NCBI GenBank assembly: GCA_032164245.1
Contig: JAVMKO010000006.1
Span: 36,916,319-36,980,318 of the forward strand
Source: Sternotherus odoratus
Lineage: Eukaryota > Chordata > Testudines > Kinosternidae
Direction: 5' to 3'
DNA: 64,000 bases
A program made the position numbers and the translations under genes. Below the pieces are notes generated by a model. It had not been told where the DNA came from and searched no databases. It saw only the letters and a program-made list of their open reading frames with translations. Of the stretch, positions 32,401 to 43,690 are shown piece by piece. How positions within the stretch are numbered: position 1 is the first letter of the stretch; each line of letters starts with the position of its first letter.

Positions 32401-33579
32401 AGAGAGGAGGCAGGTATGGGACTCAGGTGTGAAGCTGGGTGTTGGGAGGACAATGGAATCCCAGTGATTGTGAAGGAATGACTGTGTGAACAGCACCAAA
32501 TGTATTGGCAGTGGCCCTTTGTCCCCACAACAGTGACGGGTCCTTTCCTGGAGCCCTAAGTCTCCAAATAGTTTCTGCTGGCACCATGAGGGCCTGAAGC
32601 CCTGTCAGCCATCTCCTTCCAGGTGCATCCTGACTCCCAGGAGGCAGAGAACCCAGCAGCAAGAATATAACAGGGCTGCAGCTTCACTACCCCAGAAGCC
32701 CCTCTGATATCAGCAATGCCAAATTTTTGTGCTAGGAAAATGGGTTTGGGAGGGACAGCTGGGGAAGAGGCTATAGGGCAGATTTTGTAAGAACAGAATT
32801 GCAGGAAGAGGCAACTTTATGCAGGCTGCCTGAACTATGGGCGTCTGAGGCACCAAGCAGGAATTAGAAACACACAAGTTAAAAACTGCCCATAGGCTGA
32901 GAAATAGATGAGCTGGAGTAAACAGGCTGGGGTGGGGGTGGGGGAGTGAATGTTTAATTAAATGGGCAGGTAGAGGCAAGCAGAAAGGCTGGGCTGAGCA
33001 ATTGTAACTTAAAGAGACAGGTGTAGAGAGGCCTGACTGAGTGACTGTATCTAAAGGGGTAGGTGTATAGAGACTTGGCTGAGCAACTATATCTAGAGAG
33101 TCAGGGACAGGGAGGCAGTGAAGCTGAAAGCAAGCTTAGCAAGGAGCATGAGAATTCCCTTCTGTAGCTTCTGTTCCCTCCTTGCATTGGGGCAGGGCCC
33201 TGGTTTATTGTCTGCGATGCATTCAGCAAACCTGAGGGGATGGGGTTTGAGGGAACATAATAATGTCTTTGGGCTCGTGCTGGGGCAATGCAGGGGAAGA
33301 CTGGGAGTGGTTCTGGGAAGGGGCAGCTGCAGCCTCAGGAATTCTTGACTGGAAAAAGAGTGACCTCCAGTGGCTTTGTCAGGCCACAGCATGTGAGTGT
33401 TGCCCACCAGACGGGCTCCGGAGTGGCAGAGTGAGAGCACATGGAACACAAGCTAAGTCCCAGGGGCAAAAGGTATTGAGGGGGCCATCTCTGCCTTGCC
33501 CCCCGGTGCTTTCCCATGCTGATGACTTTCCCCTTCAAGTGGCCACAAGTCTTGGGCATTTGGACACCTCCACTAGTGC

Positions 33580-33676
33580 CGACCCCCAAAGTTCAAAAAT
33601 CACATGTTTGGCCCCAAGAAATCATGATTTTTTTTATAAAAGAAAGGTTATATTTTTTTCTCTCTTTCAATTTTTG

Positions 33677-33707
<31 letters not shown>

Positions 33708-33830
33708 AGGGGAGTCTGAGTGCCCCTGCAGGAGACAGCGTGCACACAGATGCACATGGGATCATTGGTGTTTCCAGATCCCCCAAATTTATAAATTGAT
33801 TTTGACACCCTGCCCCCCCCCCCCCAACCC
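33580..33830. repeat. TIR element (GTTGCCAAC-related family), copy 2, with (TG)n
   Basis: gttcaaaaatcacatgtttg and ccccaagaaatcatgatttt match the family at 28925 and 36325. The uninterrupted (TG)n microsatellite at 33681-33707 sits inside it. Confidence 0.5.
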
Positions 33831-34289
33831 CTAGTACGTGAGTTCTCGGTGGCTGCTAGAGGGCATGGAGCATCCAGCTTCTCCCCAAATCCGACCAGCC
33901 TGATTAAAGCTGCTGTCCCCTCAAAAGCCCTACGTCTGCCCAGCCCAGCAAATAATTATGCATCTGCCCCCTACCTCCATATCAATTTAGTTCCACCAGC
34001 TCCCACATTCATTTTGTCCCCATATCTGCTAGTGCCCCATCCCGCATTCAGCTCTGATAGGCTGTTCTTTCCCAGGAGGGAGGGAAGTGGGAAGGCAGCC
34101 AATCAGAAGGGAGTTTCTGATGAGTGGTCTGATATCAGTGTGAAGGCTGGAGCTTCTCTGAGACTCGCTCCAGTGGGGGGTGGGGGTGGGACAGGGGGAC
34201 GACTCACGTTACTCATATTACGGGTGATGAAGTTGTGAAAATTAGCAGCACTGCTGTTAGGTCTTCATGCACAGGACTACGACACATCA

Positions 34290-35240
34290 AGGCAGGCAGT
34301 GTCACCATCTAGCCTCCTGGGAGTGGGATGTGTCAGGCCAGGTCATCTCCCCTTGCAGGAATTGGGTGTCAGGACATACCAACTACTTCTATAGGCATAT
34401 ATGCCAGGAAGTAGGTCCATCTTTCCCTTGGTGTTGTCAGCGCAGGGAGACTGGGGAGCAGTGAGCTGGAATATCTCCCTCCTACAGGCCTGGATGGTGT
34501 AGGGCCAGACCATCTTCCCCATGGCTCCAGGATATGTCAGACTCGGAGCAGGGGGCCTGAACCAGGTAAAGCCCCATGTGGGCCTTCGATCAGGCCATCT
34601 CCTCTAACAGGATGGCGGGGGGGGGGGGGGCGGGGGCATTAGTCTGCATTGTCTTCCAACTGTGGAACCAGTAGGTCAGGCTAGACCGTCTCTCTCTTCC
34701 CTGTGAGAGCAGATGGCTGGACCATCTCCATACACAGGAATGTTATGGGCTGGGCTGGGCTTTGTTTTCCCACAGGACTGGCCACCTCCACCCCTGGGTG
34801 GTATAGGGGCCATCAGGCTGTGGGAGCTCTAATGTGCCCCTTATGTGACTATGGGTGTCAGTCCAGGTTGAGCTCCCTCCAGGGGACCAGGGATGTTGGG
34901 TTGATCCTTCTCTTCTGTGAGGGACTGGGGGAGCACCTGTCTAAGCGAGGCCTGTCCTCTCCCACATAAGCGGGGCTGTGTCAGGCCACGCTCTGACTCA
35001 TTGCAGGACAAAGAGGTGTCAAGCCAGGTTGGCTCTTCCTGTGAGTTGTGCCATGGTGGGCTCAGTACCAACCTCCATGGAACTGAGGCGTATTGAGCTG
35101 TGTCATCTTCCACCCCCCCTAACCATTGGGCCAGTCCATGTCCTCATGGTGGAATGGGGTCCTGGGATCAAGCCAGGCCATCTTCCCAGGTAGACTGGGG
35201 GGTATTGGTTTGGGTACTCTCCCCCTGTGGATCTCTACAT
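34290..35240 (+). repeat. Degenerate GC-rich tandem array
   Basis: Variants of tcaggccaggccatctcccc followed by aggactggggtgt recur about every 45-65 bases (for example near 34331, 34507, 34586, 34732, 34983, 35168). Copies are strongly diverged, so the array is old. A G tract lies near 34617. Confidence 0.55.
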
Positions 35241-36324
35241 GCCATCACATCTAATTTAGGCCTCCTGCCCATGACTGGAATGATTTTATCTCCGAACAGG
35301 AGAGCTGCCAGCTTCTTCTGTTTTACTTTTCCTCAGAGCCTAAATAGGCAATTATTTTTAATGCAAAGTTTTTTTTAAAAAAATAGAATCTAACCAATCT
35401 CTTTGCAGGAGACAGGAACGAGGAGGGAGGAACATGTTGGGGATCCCCGTCCCCCTGCAGCGAGGGGCTGTAACAAGCCTAGGTAGGGTTGCCACCCCTC
35501 CAAGATGGTCCTGGAGTATCCAGGAATTACAGATTACGCTTCAATTAAAGATTATGTCCTGTGATGAAACCTCCAGGAATACGTCCAACCAAAATTGGCA
35601 ACCCAAAGCTCAGGCCAGTCTTGGTGCCAGGCCAGACATGCTGAGGAAATCGATGAGGGAGCCCAGAAGGTTAATGAGTCTCTAATTCGTCACTCTTCAT
35701 TAGTGGGATCCCTCGTGGCTTTTGTTTCCCTGATCAGTGGGATCTGACTTACCTGCAGTGCTGATCAGGTACCAGTGAGGAGGAAACTCTGTCCACAGGG
35801 AGGGGTTGTCTCCACAGAGAAAAGGCGCGGGGATGGGAGGGAATGTCTCACCTAGCATCGGAACTGTTGGCAGATTTCACCTTAGGGCTGTAACCCCACT
35901 GCATAAGTCCCTCAAAGGACAGACTGTCATTGTTCAGATCCCTGTGTGTATACAACAGACCAATGACCCTGTGACAAAAGCAAAACACCAGGATTGTTCT
36001 ATATGCAGCAGGATGAGGCCTTGTCTACAAGTGAGACTTACATTGTCTGCTCTTGAATCAATTGTGCACAAATGGGTCAGTGTGTCCACACTAGATATGA
36101 GCAAATCAGTCCTACCTCATAGTCACACTGGCATTTTCTTAAGCCTAGGCAACACCGAGCCCCAGCTCCACCATTTGGAAGTGTAAGGATCCAGAGTGGG
36201 CAAACCTTCCTCTACGTTTCTGCCTGAGTCCCCTCTCTGCCCTGCTCCCTTGCGCTTCCACTACATCTGTTCCCCTCTGCAGTGTCCCTCTCATCGTAGA
36301 AATGCCCTCGACCAGCCCTATCAT

Positions 36325-36480
36325 CAGGCAGAATTACCAACCCAAAAGTGTTCAAAGAATCATGCCTGATTTCCTCCCCCCCCCCCCAAATCACTAGATT
36401 GATCCAAAAATCATGAGGGTTTTTAAAAAAATTTATATTGTGGTTTTTGGTCTGTCTTTGATTTTTTTTTTAACTTCCTC
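36325..36480. repeat. TIR element (GTTGCCAAC-related family), copy 3
   Basis: aattaccaacccaaaagtgt, ttcaaagaatcatgcctg, then ccaaaaatcatgagggtttt. Same interior as the copies at 28925 and 33580. Followed by a (GT)n run at about 36502-36520. Confidence 0.5.
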
Positions 36481-36664
36481 CCCTCCCTCTGCCCATCCCC
36501 AGTGTGTGTGTGTGTGTGTGTGGGGGAAACAAATTCAGTGTTCCCAGCGCTCCCAAACAGATAACGTGATTTGGCCCCTTTCTGCAGGAGCTATTGCGGG
36601 CTGCCAGTTAGCATAGGGCTTCCAGCTTCTCTCCCAATGAACAATTCAGTGTCCCCCAATTCAG

Positions 36665-36745
36665 TGGCATGCATCTGACGAAGTGGGTATTCATCCACAA
36701 AAACTTATGCTCTAATACGTCTGTTAGTCTTTAAGGTGCCAAAGA
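36665..36745 (-). repeat. Reptile interspersed repeat fragment, antisense
   Basis: gcatctgacgaagtgggtat and ctgttagtctttaaggtgcc. Same family as 8200. Confidence 0.75.
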
Positions 36746-36890
36746 ACTCTTTAAAGAAAGCGAGCAATATTTGTAGCACCTTATTGGCTTTGGCACAAAG
36801 CAAATTCTTTGGGCTGCTCAGGGTTTATGTTTTATTCTGCTGGTTGTCTCATGAGCCGGTGGAACCAATTTTCACACAGATGTGGTGGCA

Positions 36891-36925
36891 ATATATATGT
36901 GTGCATGCACGCGCACACACATGCA
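36891..36925. other. Alternating purine-pyrimidine run (Z-DNA prone)
   Basis: Thirty-five consecutive bases alternate strictly (AT, then GT, GC, CG and CA steps). Immediately after, 36927-36938 is a perfect 12-base palindrome, gtacacgtgtac. Confidence 0.85.
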
Positions 36926-37650
36926 AGTACACGTGTACACTCTCCCACATCCCTCCAAACTGCTGGGCCAGCTGCCTTCCATCCAGGCCCCCCCTTACTC
37001 CAAAAGATGATGATTCCTCCAAGCTTGTTACTAGCCTTTTGTTTAGTTTTATTCTTGTTGATAGCTTTACAGAAAATGGCACATAACTCACAGGTTCTGA
37101 ATGACTAGAAGTTGTTACAGTTCCATACCTCAAACACCTCAATACCAAATTCTTTTCTCACCGTATGTACAGTATTTACACACCATGGGCTATAATCTAA
37201 CACGTCAAACAAATTGGGGACAAAGACAAACAGAGGCTGCATGGAAGGGAAGGATCAACCTTTGACAGAATAAAAACTGTAGCTCTCGGGAAAAGCAGCT
37301 CACAGCTGGAAGCAGGACAGAAAGGAGAGGTGTACTTCACTGTCCTAGCGCCTTCGTGGAGAGTGGCTCCTCACCAGGAGAGGAGGGGAATGTTATCTTG
37401 GAGCTGTGAGTCTGGTCTGTGGGTTTTGTTGGTTGTTAGTGACAGGGCCTGTGTGTATTCATGTGGGGGGAGGGGGGAACTGTGTGTGTGTGTGGGGGGG
37501 GGGGCGTATGTACATCTCAGAGTGTTTGTGGGCATGCCTGGATATCCGTGGATATGGCTGGAGCTCCCTTTGAAACTCAGAGACAGAGCTGAAGAAGTAT
37601 AACTCAATAAATACCTAATTTGGCAAACGTTGTTGTTTGATAGAGAACCA

Positions 37651-37656
37651 TTTATT
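37651..37656 (-). other. Candidate poly(A) signal for VSX2
   Basis: TTTATT (AATAAA on the minus strand) about 1.5 kb after the VSX2 stop, a plausible 3' UTR length for this gene. Another candidate lies near 37050. Neither is proven. Confidence 0.3.
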
Positions 37657-37934
37657 CAGTGACTATTTCCCCCCAATATTTGACTCACACTACACTGAGA
37701 TGCGGCAGAGTCTGCAAACCTCTCGCTCTCTTAGGATGCCCTTCTGTTCTGGGGGCTGTAGCTAAGGCTCTGAGAATGAGCCTTGTGGAAACAGGCCGGA
37801 CCCAGGGCATGCCTGCAGCGAGGACTCTGTTATTAATCCATATAATTAAACCTCAGCAGTGTACGCAGGGGAACGGAATGTGCTGACCAAACATTTCTAG
37901 GGAGCAGTTTGAGGCAGCCTAGATTACAGCTACA

Positions 37935-38270
37935 ATGATCCAGTGCATGGAGCAGGGTGCAGCATGAGGGGCGGAGCCTGGCCTCAGCAGCTGAGGAGGG
38001 TGGAGCAGAGTGCCAGGTATCTATGAGGGGAGGAGCCGGGTCTCAGTTACCAGTAAGGGGTGAAGCTGGGAGCAACACCTGGGTACCCGTGAGAGCCTGG
38101 ATACCAGTTCGGCATGATGTCAGGTGTGGTATGTGTTGAGAGGGCTGAGGGCAGGAACCTGGTACCTGAGTGGGTTATGAGTCTTCGGCTCGCCTATAGG
38201 GGGAAGTCAAGTGTAGGACTTGGGATACCCCCAAATGGAAGGGATGGGTCTTGGGTACCTGAGGTTGTAG
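37935..38270 (+). repeat. Degenerate tandem array
   Basis: Repeated variants of gaggggaggagccgggtctc and gggtacccgtgagag in units of roughly 40-50 bases. Strongly diverged. Could lie within VSX2 3' UTR. Confidence 0.45.
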
Positions 38271-39159
38271 GGATCAGCTCCTGGAAGTTAAGCCTGCTCT
38301 TCCCCATCTCCTTGGCTTCTTACTGGAAAACTGAGACCAAAGTCAGCTGTCCAGCACACCACCCTCCCTGTCCCAGAGTGCTCCTGGGACACCCCACCAC
38401 TCAGGCAAGAAAGACACACATGGAATATACACACCACCATTTAAATAGACTCACTGTTTTACGCAAACACTTCCATGGATTTGTCCAGCAGTGCTTTAGT
38501 TCGGAGAAAGAGTAAAATGGTCCCTGTGAGGGCAGCGGATCAGCCCCACCCACACCAGGTCCTTGGGTGTCAATGGCCAGGTGCCATAAACACACTAGGG
38601 AGGAGCACATTCTGTGGGAGAGGGAGTTCATGCTGCTCTGGGCAGGTGGGAATGCAGCAGAGGCCAGACTCGCACTCAGGGCTGGGGTGGGGGAGATTGG
38701 ACCAGGGAGAGTGTCGCTCTGACATGAGAACGGGTGGGACTGGGACAGAGCCTCACTCTGAGACTGGGTATTTTGGACCAGGACAGGAGAGACCCAAAGC
38801 TGGTTCTCGGGCTGGTACAGAGAAACCCAGAACTTCAGTTAGCCCCAGTCTCCTCTCAGAAGATGGTGATAATTCCTGATCCCTCAGAAAGGGGCTGGGG
38901 AGGAGTGTGGCAGGAATAGTCCCACGGGCAGGGAGGGTGGAGGGGCAGGAATGCTCCTGAGGGGAACAGTCTCTGGACACACCTGACAGTCAGAACTTAG
39001 CCTGAGCCTGTGGCTTCCTGAAATGCACAGAGACCATGTGGGGCCTCACTCCCTGTGCAGGGGCTGTCGGAGGGGCCCTGTCAGTCTGAGAGGAGGCTGC
39101 AGCCCCCCAGAGGAGACAGTCTTTGGGGGCTGGTTTCCATCATCTCTTTCCCTCTAGAT

Positions 39160-39482
39160 CTACTTCTCCTCCTCTTGTGATGAGTTTGATTTCTCCGTTT
39201 GTCTCTCATCCTCTGCTGCTGCCTCCTCTTCTTTCTCTGGCTTCCTGGCTGGTGTGGGGGTGTCCCCAGGGACGGTCCCCAGGACTTTGGTGCTATGCTC
39301 CTGAGCTTTGGCCCTGAGGGCAGCAATGCTGTTCTCTCTTAGTTCCTCCTGGGAAATGGTGGTTTTAGGATCTGGGCCCCTCTCTTCCTTGCTGCTCTTG
39401 TCGAGCTTGGGCAGGGCCTGGCGTTCCACGTCCGGCTTTCTTCCCACCTCAGCTGCTGCCTCCAGAGACTTTTTGTGCATCC
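39160..39482 (-). CDS. VSX2: VSX2 terminal coding exon with OAR motif
   Basis: Acceptor tttttag. 323 bases encoding [18 protein letters not shown], the OAR motif [20 protein letters not shown] and a tail rich in Glu. Stop TAG at 39160-39162. Confidence 0.96.
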
Positions 39483-41111
39483 CTAAAAAGAATTGTTGGT
39501 ATTCGGGTTTAGAAAAGCGCCTGGGCATGGGAAAGCCATCTTGAACTGAAAACAGCAAAGATAAAGAGAGGCCAGAATTAAGGAAAAGCAGAAACCCTTG
39601 CTTCAAACAGCAGTCACACAGAGAGCCCATTGCTTTGGGCCCTGCATGAGGGAGAACTCAGGCCGGTTCTCTTCTACAGACAGGCCAGCACTGAGGGGGA
39701 GCCCAGGACAGACGAGAGGGAGGAGCTTGTGCCAACTCTGTGCTCTGAACAGGCCAAACATAAGGGAGGAACTTGGCCTGCAGCAACAGGCACGGAACTT
39801 GGCCAGAACTGAGACAGGCCACACCTGATGGGAGGGGACAGATCCCTGTGCTCCTCATGTTCCAGTCCTGAGAAGTGGACAAATGTGCCAAAGTCTGATG
39901 CCACTTCAGGAGGCACAGTCTAAACATCATAAAGAGCCAGGGATTTCCTGCCCCAGATGTTAGGGGTGTGGCTGCAGGACCGGGGCATGAGGGATCAAAC
40001 AAAATGGTACAGTGAAGGTACCCAACTAGCAATGACAAGATAACGGGGGGACCCTTGTACAGCACCCTGTTAGTGGATCCAGGTAGCAGGAGGGGAATCT
40101 AGCTATTCTCTCACCCACAGGGCAGATGAGAGGTGTCCCTGTGCCTATTCTCCTCCCTTTCACACAGCCTACCCCTCCACCTCTCTGGCGCCCAAATTCA
40201 CACAGACAGAAGGACAGGGCAGCACATTTCTAAGAGGCCAGAAATGAGCTTTTTGGCAGAATGAGCCTGAGAGATCAGAAAACAGGAAGCAAAGAGCAGG
40301 AATGTGAAAGGGAATCTGCTACTTCCACATCCACACAGCCCCCGACCCACCAGAAGAAGGCAGGCAGGAATTAGATGGCCTTCAGCTGCAGGAGGATACC
40401 AGTCCCTCCCTTCCTCATAAAAAGAGGATGCAAGAGGACACTTCGTTTATCACAGGCACAACAAAGCCCCCCGCCACCCCCCCCAGCAAAGCATCACACA
40501 AGAGGCCTCTCAAGGGCTGCAGGCATCAGACCAGACAACTTGTTGTGTAGCAGGAACCCAACCTGCTACGACTTTTGAGTACAGCGGATGGTGACATCCA
40601 TTCCACAGGAACCTGGGCCAATGGGATGGTACCCCCACCTCATGCCACAGGAGTCTGGGCTCAGGGCTGATAGCCCCCACCTCGTAAGTCTGGACCTGGG
40701 GACTAATACCGTACCCCACCCCTGGCCCCTCAAGTCAGGACCCATGGCTGGCAGCCCTACCCCAGGGCCCATTGCCTAAGGCAATGTCCTTGTGCTCTGG
40801 GGAAAGTGTGAGTGCAGGATAATTTCCTCGCTTACTCACCACTTCCAGTGTTACTCTAAGGGGTTACTCTATTTCATCACGTCACTCCCTGAATTACGGT
40901 CTGTGCCCAGGGAGGATGCTGGTCTCTTACCCAGGAGCCAAGGGGCGCAGGACTCCATGATGCCGTCCTTGGCAGATTTGAGGATAGACTCCGGCAGCGG
41001 GATGGAGTGACGTACCATTGCGCCATAGAGCCCATATTCTGCCATCACGCTGCTCCGGCCCCAGCACTTCTCTCGCTTCCGCCACTTGGCCCGTCGATTC
41101 TGGAACCACAC
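39160..41111 (-). CDS. VSX2: VSX2 (CHX10) last two coding exons
   Basis: Retinal progenitor and bipolar-cell homeobox transcription factor. Two exons (40931-41111 and 39160-39482) join in frame and give 167 residues, less than half of the roughly 361-residue human protein. Order: homeodomain helix 3 [18 protein letters not shown] domain from [15 protein letters not shown] to [10 protein letters not shown]; then [11 protein letters not shown]; the OAR motif [15 protein letters not shown]; and an acidic Glu-rich tail ending in EEEK and TAG. The upstream exon break falls just before the V-W pair of helix 3, a classical homeodomain intron site. The CVC domain is nearly identical to human; the last 35 residues are much more diverged. 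The domain order and the CVC domain distinguish it from non-CVC paired-like proteins, and the match to VSX2 is much closer than to VSX1. The first exons are not in the window. Confidence 0.96.
40590..40775. repeat. Short degenerate tandem array in VSX2 intron
   Basis: About four related units of 40-47 bases of the type agtctgggctcagggctgat then agcccccacctcgta. Confidence 0.5.
40931..41111 (-). CDS. VSX2: VSX2 exon: homeodomain end and CVC domain
   Basis: Acceptor cttggcag, donor gtaaga. 181 bases encoding [20 protein letters not shown], then [20 protein letters not shown] and [20 protein letters not shown]. Frame phase 0 in, 1 out. Confidence 0.97.
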
Positions 41112-41529
41112 CTGCCAAGAGCAGAGCTGTTCAACTGGGATTCTGTGTGTGCACAAAGGCGTGCGCGTGGATAGCTGTGTGAGGGGGAGGGTGTCCCCCT
41201 CCCCCCGCCCCAGGCATCGCAAGCCAAAACAAGAGAGACTTATTAAAAGTGTTGCGAGAGACTTCAGGCACCTTTATTCCTGACAAAACACAGGCCTGAC
41301 CGTGCTAAATGGACAGGGCACAGTGCAGGCCAGAAATGGGCAAACTTCCACCTGCTGCTCTGCTGATGCCCCTCTGGGCATCTCTGATGGGGCTTGCTCT
41401 ACACAGCTCTGCCAATATCCCTCACTCTCGCTGAGGCGGTGGGGAACGCCATTCTATGGGCCATGGCGATGTCTCAGGAGCAGCTACGCCTCTCCCGAGT
41501 GGCTGTGTACATCTCCCGCAGGGGCCGCC

Positions 41530-41556
41530 ATGGCTCCCCGGGGGGGGGGGGGGGAG
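41530..41556. repeat. G tract
   Basis: A run of about sixteen G residues interrupted only at its edges, close to the VSX2 CVC exon. Confidence 0.85.
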
Positions 41557-42079
41557 GGCAATGCGTGGCCTCTACTGGAGCAGCTGTGGCTTTCCTCCCC
41601 TCCCGCACCCCTCCAGTCGACTGTGTCTTTTCCCCATCCGCACAGGAGCCAAGCTTCAGCACAAGTCCCATCCCCTGCTGCAGGATGTAATTAATTTCCC
41701 ATTGCAGTGTCTCTCACTAGTGGCTTTTGGCTCGGGTGCCTGGGATTTTCTCTTTCATTATTTACTGAGTGGCTGAGCTGCAGAGAGAGGCTGTGTGCAG
41801 CGGTGTCTGTGGGGAGGGCTGGCCCAGGTTGGTGTGCACTGAGGAGTGGGGGTGAGGTGGGGGGGCGATCGCCACAGCTTGCCCTGAATTCCCCATTTGA
41901 AAAGCCCCTCATCTCCTCAGAAAATTGGCAGAATAATCTCTGGGCTGTGACCCGGGGGCAGTGAGCAGAGACTCGGGTGGCACCGAGGAGGGGGTGGGAG
42001 GGCTCGCAGAAATCTATTAGTGTTCTCGCTCCGATTTCCATTCCTCTTGTCTCGCTCGCCCCCCCCCCCTTCCCGCAGT

Positions 42080-42720
42080 GGAGAGGCATCAGCTTTAGAT
42101 GAAAAATTGCTTGAGGTCTATTCAGAAGGCGGCAAAGGAAGAGTCAGCCCCAGGGGCAGCCCGGGCCTGATTGAAAAATAAGTTAATTTCAGTTTGAATC
42201 GATGGGCCTCAGGCACTGAAATATCACGGGAAATTAAAGCAGCTGGTCCCCAGGGAACCGCGCCATTGACCCGCGCTAATTAATGCCATGGAGTTACCAT
42301 TCGCCTCTCTGCGAAGCAGCCCCTCCCTCCCCGAGGACACCCCAACCACCTCCTCATTTAACTAATTAGACGCACGGAAAATTGGGTGTTAATTTGTTTA
42401 GGATTTTTTTTTCTTTCCAGGGAGGTACATGGCATAGTGGAAATGAATGGCGGGGTCTCGCTGGCAGATGGATGCTCGGGGTCACTCCGCAATCTTCTCC
42501 AACTTGATTGCTTGATTAGGTCGTTAGCACATTAAAAAAAAAAATTGCTTGCCGTCTGGTGCTGGCCTGATGAGTGGGATGAGGCGGGAATCGCCTGGGT
42601 AATTTATCTTTTTTATACTGCAAAGAATTTGATTTCAATCTGCAGATATATGGAGGCGCCTTTGACACCTGTTTAACATTACAGAGCTGACAGATTAACC
42701 CTCTGCTGCCTCCACTGCCA
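42080..42720. promoter_or_regulatory. Candidate VSX2 intronic enhancer (repeat-free, homeodomain sites)
   Basis: About 640 bases with no repeat signature and no open frame of note. Paired-like homeodomain sites cluster here: taattaat at 42277-42284, the palindrome ctaattag at 42362-42369, gttaattt near 42183 and 42390, and aatttatctt near 42600. VSX2 is known to bind TAATTA-type sites and to have distal and intronic retinal enhancers. Function here is inferred; I could not test conservation. Confidence 0.45.
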
Positions 42721-42969
42721 TGAGCCAGAGGGGAGCCGTGCTCACCGCTCCAGCTGGGGGCCCGATGCTGGGAAGTGGGTTCCCCAAGGGCTGGGCTGGG
42801 GAGAGTCATTCTGGAAGGAAGTCTGGACGCTCCCCTCCAGCAGCAAGGGAGCACTTAGAGGGGGAGGGCCAGATCAGAGGTGGGGGCTGTGGGGCTGCAG
42901 ACGACTGGTTTGTTTCCCTGGCACTGTGGAAAGGCAGCACACTTGTCGGTTTGAAATGGATGAGTCTGG

Positions 42970-43690
42970 GCAGACCCTACAATGGCTGTGGGGAGCAACC
43001 CAGGTTATGGAGAAAGTGTGGTGCCAGCCTCTCCCAGCAGGGGGCTCTGTGGGGTGAGAGAAGCAGGAGCACCCCTGTGGGGAAGCTCCCAACTACTCCA
43101 CTCCCAGCCATTCTCAGAAGGCGGCGCTGTTGGGGACAGAGCAGGGTGCCAGCACTTACTTCTGTCCCTGGGGAAGTGGGGGCGCCAGCTTACAGGGGAT
43201 GCTGCACCACTGTGCTGCTCTGCTGGGGGATATTTTGGCGAGAGAAGGGACTTGGGTTTTTTTCTGCTCAGGGATTCACAGGGAGGGGGTGGCACCAAAA
43301 ATGATTTCTGCCCTGCCCGGCGGAAGGGCTAGTGCTTCTCCTGCCAGTACCAGGGTATGGGGCAGCAGCACAGTTACTCCAGTCCCTTTCTCTCCCAGTA
43401 AGGGGCAGCAGGAAATGGAGCAAGGCATTAGCTGTAGGGGAGTTCCCAGCTACGTTAGCTCCGGCCTCTCCAAGCAGGAATTGCGGTAGGGCAGTGGTGT
43501 TCAATCTGGGGTCCACGGACTGTGTCTAAGATCTGTGTCTAAGATCCCGCACCTCCATTCAAAATGTTTAGGGGTCCACAGATGGAAAGAGTTGAAAATC
43601 ACGGCTGTAGGGAATGGCAGGTGAATGTCTCAGCTACTCTCATCCCAGCCTCGCCCAGTAGCAGGCACTGAAGGGAATGGAGGCAGAGAG
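42970..43690 (+). repeat. Minisatellite, unit about 80 bases, interrupted by a MITE
   Basis: Core ccagcctctcccagcaggggg or a variant starts at 43024, 43104, 43379, 43461 and 43644. Neighbouring spacings of 80 and 82 bases are consistent. The large last gap contains the MITE at 43492-43604. Confidence 0.65.
43484..43612. mobile_element. hAT-type MITE with 8-bp target duplication
   Basis: Element 43492-43604. Left end cagtggtgttcaa, right end ttgaaaatcacgg (10 of 13 inverted matches). Flanks cggtaggg (43484-43491) and ctgtaggg (43605-43612) match at 7 of 8. Contains a 14-base internal duplication of gtgtctaagatc. Confidence 0.75.

Larger units (their letters stand above)
30347..39159. other. 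Intergenic: ACSS1-like 5' flank to VSX2 3' end
   Basis: About 8.8 kb. The ACSS1-like promoter should lie just above 30350, but no TATA box or CpG island is evident there. Contents are an L2-like fragment (about 30790-31100), MITE copies, a CR1 tail and degenerate tandem arrays listed separately. Part of 37-39 kb is presumably VSX2 3' UTR. No additional protein-coding gene is recognised. Confidence 0.5.

Noticed and set aside
33263..33709. Open frame of 148 codons (+) ending in alternating Cys-Val
   Set aside because: The end is a translated (TG)n microsatellite; the remainder has no family resemblance.
42720..43304. Open frame of 194 codons (+)
   Set aside because: Runs through the minisatellite at 42970-43690; the frame reflects repeat composition.
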